DNA of 64,000 nt from positions 9,116,501-9,180,500 of the forward strand of contig NC_084923.1 in assembly GCF_958298935.1 (NCBI RefSeq), in the 5' to 3' direction. Below, piece after piece: positions 1 through 14,015 of the stretch. Both the position numbers and the translations under genes were made by a program. Numbering within the stretch: the stretch's first letter is position 1; every line of letters starts with the position of its first letter. The DNA is from Phragmites australis (Eukaryota > Streptophyta > Magnoliopsida > Poales > Poaceae). The notes under the pieces are model-generated. The model saw only the letters and a list, made by a program, of their open reading frames with translations, was not told the origin of the DNA and did no database searches.

Positions 1-49
1 TGATCTGAAGGAGCATCAGTTAACAACAGAACATGGTCTCGATCATTAC

Positions 50-1349
50 CTTTGCTACTGCTTTTGGAGGATAATCGTTCCCTAGCTTCGGGTCGACGCA
101 TTGCTTAACCTTGTCCTCGCTCAACCTCGGTGTCGCCTTAATTTTGCCACGAGAAATTTTCACATACCGGGAAAATACATGGTTCTTGGACATGACAAAC
201 TGCAAGAAGATTGAGCATGGCATACCCAAGTTACAAGACTTTGCTGTCCCTTGGGCATGGTGTGGTCCACGGGCTTCCTTCCGGTCAGTAGTTCCAGAAG
301 GATCACCCCATAGCTATACACATCACTCTTCTGGGTCAATACTCCCGTCATCGCGTACCTTCCGAAAAGGAAAACGCAAATTCACAATTCAGTAACATAG
401 TTGAACCTTCTTAGTACTCACCTAGTAATCTAGTCCAAAACTGTCCACTTTGCTACTGGTTTGACACATGTTGGGTGGAAGATGGATGCATGCAGACTAT
501 GCAAGGACTTACTCGGGAGCATGGTAGCCGAAGGTTCCGAGGACGCGCGTGGAGTGCAGCCGCGCGGCGCCGTCGGGGGGCTGGCTGGTCAGGTTGAAGT
601 CGGCGAGCTTGGACTCGTAGCCGTCGAAGAGGACGTTGCTGGACCGCACGTCCCGGTGCACGATCGACGGCTGCACCTTCTCGTGCAGGTACTCGAGGCC
701 CCTCGCCGCGCCGTAGGCGATCTTCGCCCGCTGGCTCCAGCTGAGCACCGGCCCCGGCGTCGCGTCCTTCACGCCCTTCTTGCCTGCGTTTTCTCACGTC
801 AGACTCAGACGGTGCGTGGAATCTCATGTCACGGCACCGGCCGGCGAGACACTGAATGTACCGTGCAGAGTGTCGTGCAGAGAGCCGTGTGAGGCGAACT
901 GGTAGATGAGGATCCTGTGGCTGTCGTCCAGGTAGTAGCCCATCAGCTGAAGGAAATACTCGTTCTTCAGCCTCGAGACCATCGATAGCTGCATCAGAGA
1001 TCCGCACCGATATGCCGGCCGGCTTTTCAGTAAAAAAGTTTGATCTTTTGATGCACATCTATCGGATTCTGTGACAGTTGTTGTAGCGACCTGAGCGGAG
1101 AAGTCTGCGAGGGAGTCGCTCGACACGCTGGGGTCGAGCTTCTTGATGGCGACAAGGCTCCCCCGAGGTCAGCACGGCCCGGTAGATTTTGCCGTAGGAG
1201 CCTTCCCCTATCAGGGCCCTCTGCCCGAAATTTCCGGTGATGTTGTTCAGCTCGCCCATGGAAACGGCCGGCACGTCGATGGGAAGGATCTTCGGCGGCC
1301 CGCCGCTCCTGGGCGCATTGGGTCCTCTTTGTTTGCCAGGGCCTGACAT
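50..1349 (-). pseudogene. PTI1-like protein kinase, frameshifted and cut by the window edge
   Basis: Cytoplasmic Ser/Thr kinase of the PTI1 family (receptor-like kinase clade, associated with immune and oxidative signalling). Exons on the minus strand: 1349-1091, 988-862, 783-513, 358-226, 136-50, all with GT-AG borders and matching phases; the last exon lies beyond base 1. Visible motifs are the proline-rich lead-in [13 protein letters not shown], the P-loop GEGSYGKIY, the catalytic loop HRDVRSSN, the family-typical ADFN in place of DFG, the [16 protein letters not shown] activation segment, and [19 protein letters not shown]. Near 1152-1160 the frame shifts by one base between the P-loop exon start and the VAIKKLD lysine block, so the ATP-binding core is split over two frames. 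The usual N-terminal Cys-rich exon was not found upstream. The start at 1349 is tentative, because an acceptor at 1343-1344 could join a missing first exon. A single sequencing error is the alternative to a pseudogene. Confidence 0.72.
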
Positions 1350-3484
1350 TGCAGCAGATTTTTCAGGTGTCACATGACAATGATGTGCCAAACCTCTACT
1401 CGTTACAGTGCCGACCCCCAGTCTAAGTTCTGAAACACAACTGCTCATTTCTATTGTTTCAGACTGAACCAATATCAAAGGCCGGGTGTTTTGAATCCCT
1501 GGGGCCAAGAACCAAAAGAGAGTTGACCAGGAACAATTTTTGCTACATTTGTTGTGTAACTGTTATCGTCACAAGACTGCATTATACGGTACTTTTTATT
1601 TCTTATGTTTCAGCTAACGATCCGTGGTGCCAGAGGAAATGGAGAAGTTTACCTGCATTGTGCTGCGCCGCAGGTGCTGGGTGGCTGGCAGGTACCCCGT
1701 ATGTATCCTCCTTCACACCACCGCAGCAAATCATCTTTTCAGCCTCCCTTACACCACCGTGGCAATATGCAGTTTGGTGCCCGATCCGGTGGATGCGGAT
1801 CGGATCGACCGGGAGCCTTTCTGAAGGATAGATAATTGCTGCAAAAATTGAGAACTTTCACATCTTATATAAGGAGAATATGAAAACAAGTCTTAGACAA
1901 AGTTTAGCATAGCTGAAGCTTATGAGTTTTTGCTCAAAACTGCTTATGGCTATGTTAAAAGTTGTTGGTATTTATGAAAAAAATTAAATTCTCAGCACAT
2001 CAATTTTTTAGAAAAATCATTCTCAACCAGCTTATCGATTTTTAGCTTATTTTATCAGAAATCAGGTTATCGGTATTTTAAAAGCCAACAGTTAATCAAC
2101 CTGTTTGTTTCTGTTTATAGTTTTTGATAAACAGAAGTCAGTAATAAGTTGTGCCAAACAGAACTATCACTTATTGCTTCTATTGATCATTAAAAAAATC
2201 GATCTGTTGACCTATTGCCCTAAAAAATATGGTTGTTGAAGCAACAATGAGAGAAAAAAACAGCAGGGCATATGGCAACAAAAAATTCAATGGAGGCTAT
2301 CAAGAAACACAGAGAAATAAGGAAAAAACGTACGATTCAAGGCAGCCGAAATGTCGCTCCTCCTCGCCGACGATTGGACGACCGAGGAGACGGCCGTCTC
2401 GTCGGGGGAGGGGTGGGGGCAAAGGGCACGAAACGAGAGGCTAATAAGGGGAAGAAACAAGCATGCCGCACCAGCAGACAGACGCATTTCGCGGGGGCGA
2501 GAAGGGAAAGGAAAGAAAAGATTGCCTGGCATGGTTCACGTAGACTGCACACCCAAATTTGGAAGCACGAGCGACATCGGGGATCATTTGAACTCGCCCA
2601 ATGTCATGAACAAGAATGAACAAACGAGCACACGAGATACGAGTATCGTGCCAACTGCAAACATTCACCGGTTAACAAAGAAAGACGTGTCCCTGTTATC
2701 TAAACCTTCGTATGGCTGTATTTCGTACTGGTGGTTTCCGTTAATCTCTAATGGAAATGGAGTATCCCGTGTTCGGAAAAAAAATGTTTAACAAAGAGCC
2801 CGCCTTCGACGCCCTGCAGCGGCTTCCGCATTTGTAGCCCGTATAAAAGAAAGAGGAGATACTGAGGTCGCAAGAATGCGTGCTGCACCCAGAGCTGTTC
2901 ACATCAGCTTCATCGGTCTGTCGAATGCTTCCTAGGACAAGCATGTCAACCTGCTACTGCCAGCATCGTTCCAGGGTCACTGCTAGCATTTGCTTCGTTC
3001 GCCAAGCCGCTTTCATCGCGGGATGCAGAGCGTTGAACCACAGGGACCGCCACTGCCAGCTGCGCCATTGAACCAAGGTCTGTTTGCACCTCCAGGGCCT
3101 CGACTGGTCATGCGGCAGCCGGACGTCCCAGGCACGACACTACCGGTAACAGTGACCGCGAGCAACCGTGCGTGTGCCGGGCGAGAAAGGTAAAACGCGC
3201 GCACCAGTGCCACGGCCGCCTACTAGACTACGGTTTCACAACACTACAGAACACACACCATAAGAAAAAAAGGAGAGAAAAAATGAAGCCACAACCGCGA
3301 GAGGTGCAGCGACCAAAACTGCACGAGCAGAGTAGAAGCTACTGCCATATAGTACCAGGACTGTCATCATCGACAACAGAAGGCCGAAAGTTAGGCACGA
3401 TAAATACGGTTCAACATCCAGACAACAACACGAAATAACATACGATACAGGAGATGACTTAAATGGTTCGTCAAAAAGCGACAC
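1350..3484. other. Intergenic, no supported gene
   Basis: Open frames here are short and show no recognisable domain. The stretch about 1900-2165 is AT-rich with repeated AGCTTAT/AATCAG-type words that look like a worn MITE, but I could not define ends. About 2230-2620 is purine-rich. A TATAAAA word lies near 2841 with no gene in register behind it. The last few hundred bases are probably the 3' UTR and downstream flank of the L40 gene. Confidence 0.5.
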
Positions 3485-6516
<3,032 letters not shown>

Positions 6517-6582
6517 TGGTCTCAACGGGTTGGTGAAGTTGCTGAACGTTTTTTGGAATTTTTTTAGTTTAATATTTCTAAA

Positions 6583-7453
6583 GGACACGACTAAATACTG
6601 GTTGTGCATGCTATAAAAGGATAGCATGCACACTCTTAATTAAAAAAATATTTAATTAATTGTTTTCCTAATTAAGGCAAATTCGTATGACACACGCAGA
6701 GCACGTCCGCGATAATACCTGGGAAAAAGCGAATTTGTCTGTCCACAGGCAAAAATCATATGTATTAAAAAAATATTTTATATACTATGGAAAAGCATTT
6801 CATATGCTGTGAAAAAGCATTTCATCTAACCATCTTAGTAATCCTAACAAAGACTAGCATGGTATAGCAGCAAAGAAGAGAGACGCACCCAAACAGTTCA
6901 GAAAATCCAGAAAGCAAATTGTTTCAATTTGAAAAACTCAAATCCGTGTAAACTCATAAAAAAACATATTAGTTCTAAATTACAAGCAATTCATGTGAAC
7001 CAGAAAAGCATATTATGTGAATTTGAAAAGCAAAATTAGCATAACTAGGTACAGATTTGAGAAAAATATTTTGATGAATAAGCAAGTTTTTTATAGTCAT
7101 GATCAAGTTTTCAAAAATCATAAGCAAATTATAATGCACACAGAAGCACTTTTTTATACGAAGTTGATGTTAGAAAAAAAATATCATCAAAATATATTCA
7201 ACTGGGGTCTAGTTTTGAAGCTCTTATAGCACGAAACACAATGGTGTGATCGGATTTTAATTTAGATGCTCAGTTTGAAAACTATAGTTTTTTAAAGTTT
7301 TAAAATAGATTTGCATGTGAATGACGTCAGCAATTTTGTCATATTTCTCTTCTCCATACATGCATCTAATGACATCCGATGCAGAACGAACGGCTCATCT
7401 GAGCGTGCATGCTGCATGACGAGAGCATGCACGCTCGAAATTTAGTCTTTGGG
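6583..7453. mobile_element. Putative non-autonomous MULE with subterminal hairpins
   Basis: The 871-bp AT-rich segment is flanked by the 9-bp direct repeat ATTTCTAAA (6574-6582 and 7454-7462), the length expected for Mutator-like elements. The ends share an inverted block (GACTAAAT at 6589-6596 against ATTTAGTC at 7440-7447), but the outermost six bases match poorly. Just inside each end is a perfect hairpin: 6604-6631 (11-bp arms, 6-base loop) and 7401-7436 (13-bp arms, 10-base loop), both built on GTGCATGCT. No transposase is encoded. The exact borders are an inference from the 9-bp repeat. Confidence 0.55.
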
Positions 7454-7489
7454 ATTTCTAAAATCAAAGAATTGAAAACTAGACGTTTG

Positions 7490-8010
7490 TTGGTAACAAC
7501 AAAATATCGCCCTTCCAACCGTAGATTTAAAAAAATATATCACCCTTTCAACTTACGATGGATTTATTTTTAAAAAAATAAAAAATTATATTTGATTCTC
7601 TCAAAATTCAAAACTCTATCAAAATAGTAATGAAAAATTTTAAAAAATATATGTTATATGTGATACTATAATCTAGCTTAAAAAATCATATAAAAATATA
7701 ATTTATATAATAAGAAACAAAATAGATAAATTTTATTGTACATAATATGCGTCATTGTGTACAATGAAATTTGTCTTTTTTTTTCTTATTGTAAATGTAA
7801 TTATTTGAGTTGAATTTTTTGAAGGGATAGATTGTGTCATGTTCTATAACATATTTTTTATGACTGTTTTAATAGTGTTTTGAATTTTGAGTATAATGAA
7901 ACATAGGGTTTTTTAGTTCTTTTAACCTGTCGCCTATTAAGGGGTGATATCTTTATTTTTTAAAACATATCGCTCACTGAAAAGGTGATATTTTACCATC
8001 GTTCTTCTAA
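7490..8010. repeat. Diverged long inverted repeat, MITE-like
   Basis: The left end (about 7490-7560, with AAAATATCGCCCTT and ATATATCACCCTTT) pairs in inverse with the right end (about 7920-8005, with AGGGGTGATATCTTT and AAAAGGTGATATTTT). The arms are roughly 70-90 bp and strongly diverged. The core is very AT-rich with no gene. I could not settle a target duplication, so this is only a probable MITE. Confidence 0.4.
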
Positions 8011-8560
8011 TAGGTAACCGTGGCTTATTTTTTAAATTTTTTCAAATAGATGTCTAGTTTTATAATTTTTTATATTCGAAATCTAAAAATAAAAAAACTC
8101 AACGTTTTGCGGAGTTTGTATAGTGCTTGCACAATTGCACTGGCCCAGCTATGTCTCGCAGTCTATGTCAGCTGTGGCCTGTGCTCCTTGGCCCATTTGT
8201 AGGGCCGGCGTCCGCAAACAAAATTTTGTTGGGCAGGCGGTTTCTATGACCTGGAGGCTGGACGGCTGAGATTTGACAAGAAGCTTCATCTCATGGGCGA
8301 AACCTGTCCCATACTCCCATGGCAATTTGGGCTTTAGCTTGAGGTTTGGATCTAAGCATTTTATTAGATTTTATTATATAAATGATATATTTTTGAAGCC
8401 CAGCCCAAACTTGAATCTGCAAGCTGGGAGCTTGACCTACGGCTGGTTCCGTCTCTATTTCTTCTTAAAGAAAATTTTGATATGTTTGGTTCCCCTACAA
8501 AAACATGATGTCTTATGCGAGATAAATATAACAATCCGAATTTTGTAACCTAAATTTTTT
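8011..8560. other. Intergenic, nothing recognised
   Basis: AT-rich at first, then mixed composition. The short frame at 8273-8548 matches no family I know and lacks a convincing context. Confidence 0.4.
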
Positions 8561-8569
8561 CTTCAAAAA

Positions 8570-10800
8570 ATATTTTTTGTGCCTTTGGAAAAAAAGAATT
8601 CAAAAGAAAAGAATAAAAAACCTTCTCCTCAGCCAAACTCCCCTCTCCCTCTCTCCTCTCAGCCCCCCCCCCTCTCGATCCAGCCGACACCCGAGGCGGC
8701 CCTCCTTCCCTCCTCTCTCCCGTCCTCTCGCTCCCGCTCTAGGTTGCCGACCCACTCGCTCGCCTCCCACCCCGCGCCTCTCTCACGCTCCCGGGCCGTC
8801 CACCTACCACTCCTTTTTCCTTTTTTCCCCCTCTCAGCACCACCTCCGACCATCACCACCGAATTCACACCAAGTTAAGGAAGGAGATCACCCAGCTGAA
8901 GTACAGAAGGGAACCCCAAGCAATATGGAAGGAAATGAGGAGCAAATCGTAGCACATTTGAACGCAGAGACCCAAAAATCATGCGCGAGATCTTGTTGGC
9001 GACTCACACCGAACCGCACCCCCATCCTATAATACACCCCCTCCCCGGACCTCTCCTCGGCATCACAAGCGCTTTCACATCCCTTTCCTCGCTTCCTAGA
9101 GCTACAACGCCGCTCGTGAGCCCTCCCCTCAAGATTTTGCTCCTCCCGAGCTCACTCACCGCCACCAAGCCGCGGCACACTACCCCGACGCACACATGTG
9201 CCACAAATGGGTTCAATGACACAAGAGGATACTCCTCTGTCACTCACTGTCTACATCCCCACTGTGCAGCGCCTCTCCAAGTATTCTCTAGTGAAACTCT
9301 ACCATCCCGAGCCTCTATCATGGTCGCCAAGGAGCTACAAGCCACCCCAATGTTGATGTGTCCCCTAGACCTGCTTGTCGTCACCTCCGCATCATCTTTC
9401 ACCGCTCATCGAAGCTCCCTAGTCACCACAACGACGCCTCCATCTATGAGTGCACCGTTGCGGAAGCCGTCACCGTCACCATCGACTTCAAACTGCCGGG
9501 ACACAGGTAGAATAAATCACTATCCTCCAATTCGTAGCCAACGACCATGATTAGATAAGTCGTGTACCCCTTCGTCTTGCTAAGTCAGATTATATAATCC
9601 GCGTCAGCTGACCACGTGGACGTATTTGTCCTACGTGGCATGACCACGATAGCCCATTGGGCCTAGTCAGCATGCCACGTCAGCCAAGTCAATCATTTTT
9701 CCTTTTTCTTTTATTCCCTCTGCTGACATCAACCAAGCACAATAAATATGTTTTCCTTTAGCAAAATGATTCCCAATAATCCGTAAATAGGTTTTTCTGA
9801 ATAATATATTTTGGTAAAATATTTTCTAAATAAGATAAAGGTTTTTAAATGTTTTCCAGTAGAATAAATTTTTATAAAATGTTTTAAATTCTATTTTAGT
9901 GTTAAAATAATAAATAAAATAAGGAAAACGTTTTAATAAATTTTTAATGTTTAAATAATATTTATTTATTGTTTTTAATTCTAGAAAATAGCAAATAATT
10001 ATGAAATGAGTGTTTATTTATTAAAATAATCTGAATGATCTTTTTAAAATTTTTATTGTTTCCTTAATTAATAAAAAATCTTTTTTTAATCCTAAAATTT
10101 GCTAGAAAATTCCAGAAGCTTATAGAAAATCCCCAAAAAAATCATACACCCTTCTTTCACCCTTTCCAATCCATATTTCCACCATTTTAACTCTAATCTA
10201 ATCATTTTCTTCGCTAATTAATCACCAAAAATCATAAAAAAAAATAAATAGAGTTGTTTGATGTGTTTTTAGCTTTTTTTCTTGGTTTGGGTGTTTATTG
10301 TCTTGTTTTATTTTGGATTAGTCATCTAGGATCAGGAGTTCGAGGATCCTACTGAGCACCATGGTGAAGATAAGTTGTCCTTGATGCATTTTGATCTTAT
10401 GTTTCTAAATATATTCGTTTATGAAATTGCATGCTTATAGTTGTCGGTGGAAACCCCATGACTGGCAATACCTTAGTTTTCTCATATCTACCTTTGTCGC
10501 CTTGGTTTAGGTGGGATCAAGGATATAATTGTTTAGCCACACTTGGGGAAAACTTGGTTTGATAAATTGATAAAGGATGAAGAATTTTAAAGTTGGAATT
10601 CTAAGGTTTGGGAAAAAAAACTTGGTTTGATAAATTGATAGAGGGTATAATTTACCATTTCGTAGTTTGTGAAGAATTCTAAGGTTAGAATTCTTCATCC
10701 TCTCTATTAAGTTAATGATATCATGTTTTGTTATCATCTATGAAGTCTCTGCATATTGAGATTGATTCATAGCTCAATATATGACAAAGGTATTGGTCTG
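8570..10800 (+). mobile_element. LTR-like noncoding tract, probably old Ty3/Gypsy LTR
   Basis: There is no coding gene, despite open frames of up to 189 codons made of Ser/Pro/Arg-rich translation of CT-rich DNA. The layout is: a CT-rich block with runs of CTCTC and CCACC (8640-9480), CACGTGG/ACGTGGCA/CCACGTCAGCC words (9610-9690), a long AT-rich block (9760-10260), then a moderately GC block with GAGTTCGAGGATCCTACTGAG (10340) and further unique-looking DNA. I know this order from the large LTRs of grass Tekay/RIRE-type Gypsy elements. Neither LTR border nor a target duplication is defined, so the assignment is inference. Confidence 0.4.
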
Positions 10801-10969
10801 TTCTTATCCAAGTCTTGACAATAAAGCATGTGTCTTCTGAACTTCATAAGTTTTTCGATTATTTATTGTTCTAGAACTTGTCATAAGATTGTGCATGTTG
10901 TTGCTGCGCTTGGATGCAAGTGTCCTCCGTGCTGACCAGTTATGGGTCGGTATATCACATGGTGTCGAG

Positions 10970-11063
10970 CAGGGGCGGAGCTTCTTAGGGACTGAGGGTC
11001 CCTCCAGCAATCTTCTTACTTTTAGCTTGTCCCTCATGTAATCTTCTTCAAGCTCCACCATTG
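10970..11063. mobile_element. hAT-type MITE, 94 bp
   Basis: Termini are CAGGGGCGGAGCTT and, inverted, CAATGGTGGAGCTT. The element is flanked by a perfect 8-bp target duplication GTGTCGAG (10962-10969 and 11064-11071). Eight-base duplications and CAGRGGCGGA-type ends are typical of hAT-derived MITEs. It is too short to code for anything. Confidence 0.82.
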
Positions 11064-11071
11064 GTGTCGAG

Positions 11072-11477
11072 GACTTAGCGAAATCGATATGTCCATGGTT
11101 TAATGGAATTTTAATGTTCCTCTAAAACATTAACATGATGTCATGCAGTTTGATCATGCATGGAACTTGCTAAAGTCGGCATCACAGCTGTATGAAATTT
11201 TTTTACGCGCACAAATATCCCTGCTAATCTGACGAAGATGTCATTGAGTTGAATCCCTGTACGACATATCAAACGCGAAAACCACTTTTTTTATATATAG
11301 ACTAATTCCTGACAGAGAAAATTATACGGAAACTAATCCACGAGTTTAGCATTATCCTACTCCACCAAGGGGTGGATCTACTGCAGGGTGGAGAGGTCTC
11401 ATCAACCCCTCTTTCAATTTTTTGGTATGAAAGAAAAAGAATAAAAGAAAAAATACAAGCGAGCCCGTACAAGTAGG
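11072..11477. other. Intergenic between two hAT MITEs
   Basis: No gene or clear repeat is supported. A GGGGTGGATCTAC word near 11369 weakly resembles a hAT MITE end, but no partner end or duplication was found. Confidence 0.4.
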
Positions 11478-11601
11478 CAGGGGCGAACCCAACACAGAAT
11501 CGAGTGGAGCCTGCTAACTATTGGGCTTCTATAGCTATAATAAAAGGCCTAAAGTTGACTGGAAAAAAAATGAGTGCTCTGCCACGCTGGCTCCGCCCCT
11601 G
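11478..11601. mobile_element. hAT-type MITE, 124 bp
   Basis: It starts CAGGGGCGAACCCA and ends GGCTCCGCCCCTG, giving inverted CAGGGGCG termini. The flanks are CAAGTAGG (11470-11477) and CAAGTAGA (11602-11609), an 8-bp duplication with one mismatch. It belongs to the same broad superfamily as the neighbour at 10970, but the interior differs. Confidence 0.82.
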
Positions 11602-11939
11602 CAAGTAGATGCCCTGCTGCCTCCACGGACGGTGAAGTTCTAAATTCGTCACAGGTTAATGAGTCGGCGAAAAATGCAGGGCGTCAGCGTCGCCAACGCA
11701 TATTCATACACGCTTTTGAAATATCTTGTGCGATTAGTTGTGTGTGTGTGCAATGATCTAGCAACTGATCAACCGCACTCGGCAGGATCGTGTCCCCTCT
11801 CCAAACAGAGCGACTAGTAATCAGCCTCAGCCCAGTAACGCGCGTTGAGGAGTGAGTCCACGCATCACCTGATCGTCGCATTTGCATGGAAGCAACCAGG
11901 CCGCCGAACATGTCAAACCCCGCGCGGGCAAGCTACTCC

Positions 11940-11947
11940 TATATAGG
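11940..11947 (+). promoter_or_regulatory. TATA box of the broken peroxidase at 12.1 kb
   Basis: TATATAGG lies about 160 bases before the ATG at 12103, at a plausible distance for a plant promoter with a short 5' UTR. The relic promoter may still fire although the gene is broken. Confidence 0.45.
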
Positions 11948-12102
11948 TAGAGCCATCGACATGCCCTGCCCACTCCACGAAACGCCCGCGCAGATCACGA
12001 CAAGAACAAGTGATCGAGGAGCCCAGGCCGCCCGGCCGCTGCACGTACTTCGTCGCGGGGTCAAGAAGAGAGAAGAGGTTTTCGAGCCTTTCGATCGGCA
12101 AG

Positions 12103-13481
<1,379 letters not shown>

Positions 13482-14015
13482 TCTGAATATGACTGTTCAT
13501 AGACTCAAAAGCGGAGCGTGTTGATTCCATTTTGTTTGAACATGTAAATCCACGAATTCTTTGAGCTGGGTATATAATCAATCATCATTTCGTAAAAAAG
13601 AAGTACGGTGTATCAGAATCACAGATGTTGGGAGATGTTGCGAACTCGACAGGATCTCCCCAATACACTTCGAAACTTGGCAAGCAATGCGATTATGAAT
13701 TATTCGCTTTACACGAGTTGCCAACTAACCAAAAACTGAGAACTCTTGAGGGCGCAAAAACAGAAGCTCGAAATTCATAATACTCACCATGCCTGATGCC
13801 TGTAGGCCAGATTCAGCAAACTAGGTTATGTATGCGTGTGCAGACCATAAGGTATGACGCTATGATTTCTGTTTCAGTTTATTAGATAATGTTGGTATTA
13901 AACATCCAGCGTGAAAGCTCCTAAACATACAATGCTGGTAACAAATGGTGTCAACGTTAGTTACAACTAACAACACAACAGCTATGCTTTCAGCTTATTC
14001 TATTTATAGATACTG
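13482..14015. other. 3' flanks of two convergent genes
   Basis: Separates the end of the peroxidase relic (plus) from the stop of the LIN37-like gene (minus). No further gene is seen. It should contain both 3' UTRs. Confidence 0.5.

Noticed and set aside
1454..1835. Overlapping plus-strand open frames of 66-125 codons upstream of the kinase
   Set aside because: No domain, no conserved motif and three overlapping phases; most likely chance.
8577..9550. Ser/Pro-rich open frames up to 189 codons
   Set aside because: Translation of CT-rich low-complexity DNA in several phases; context looks like an LTR.
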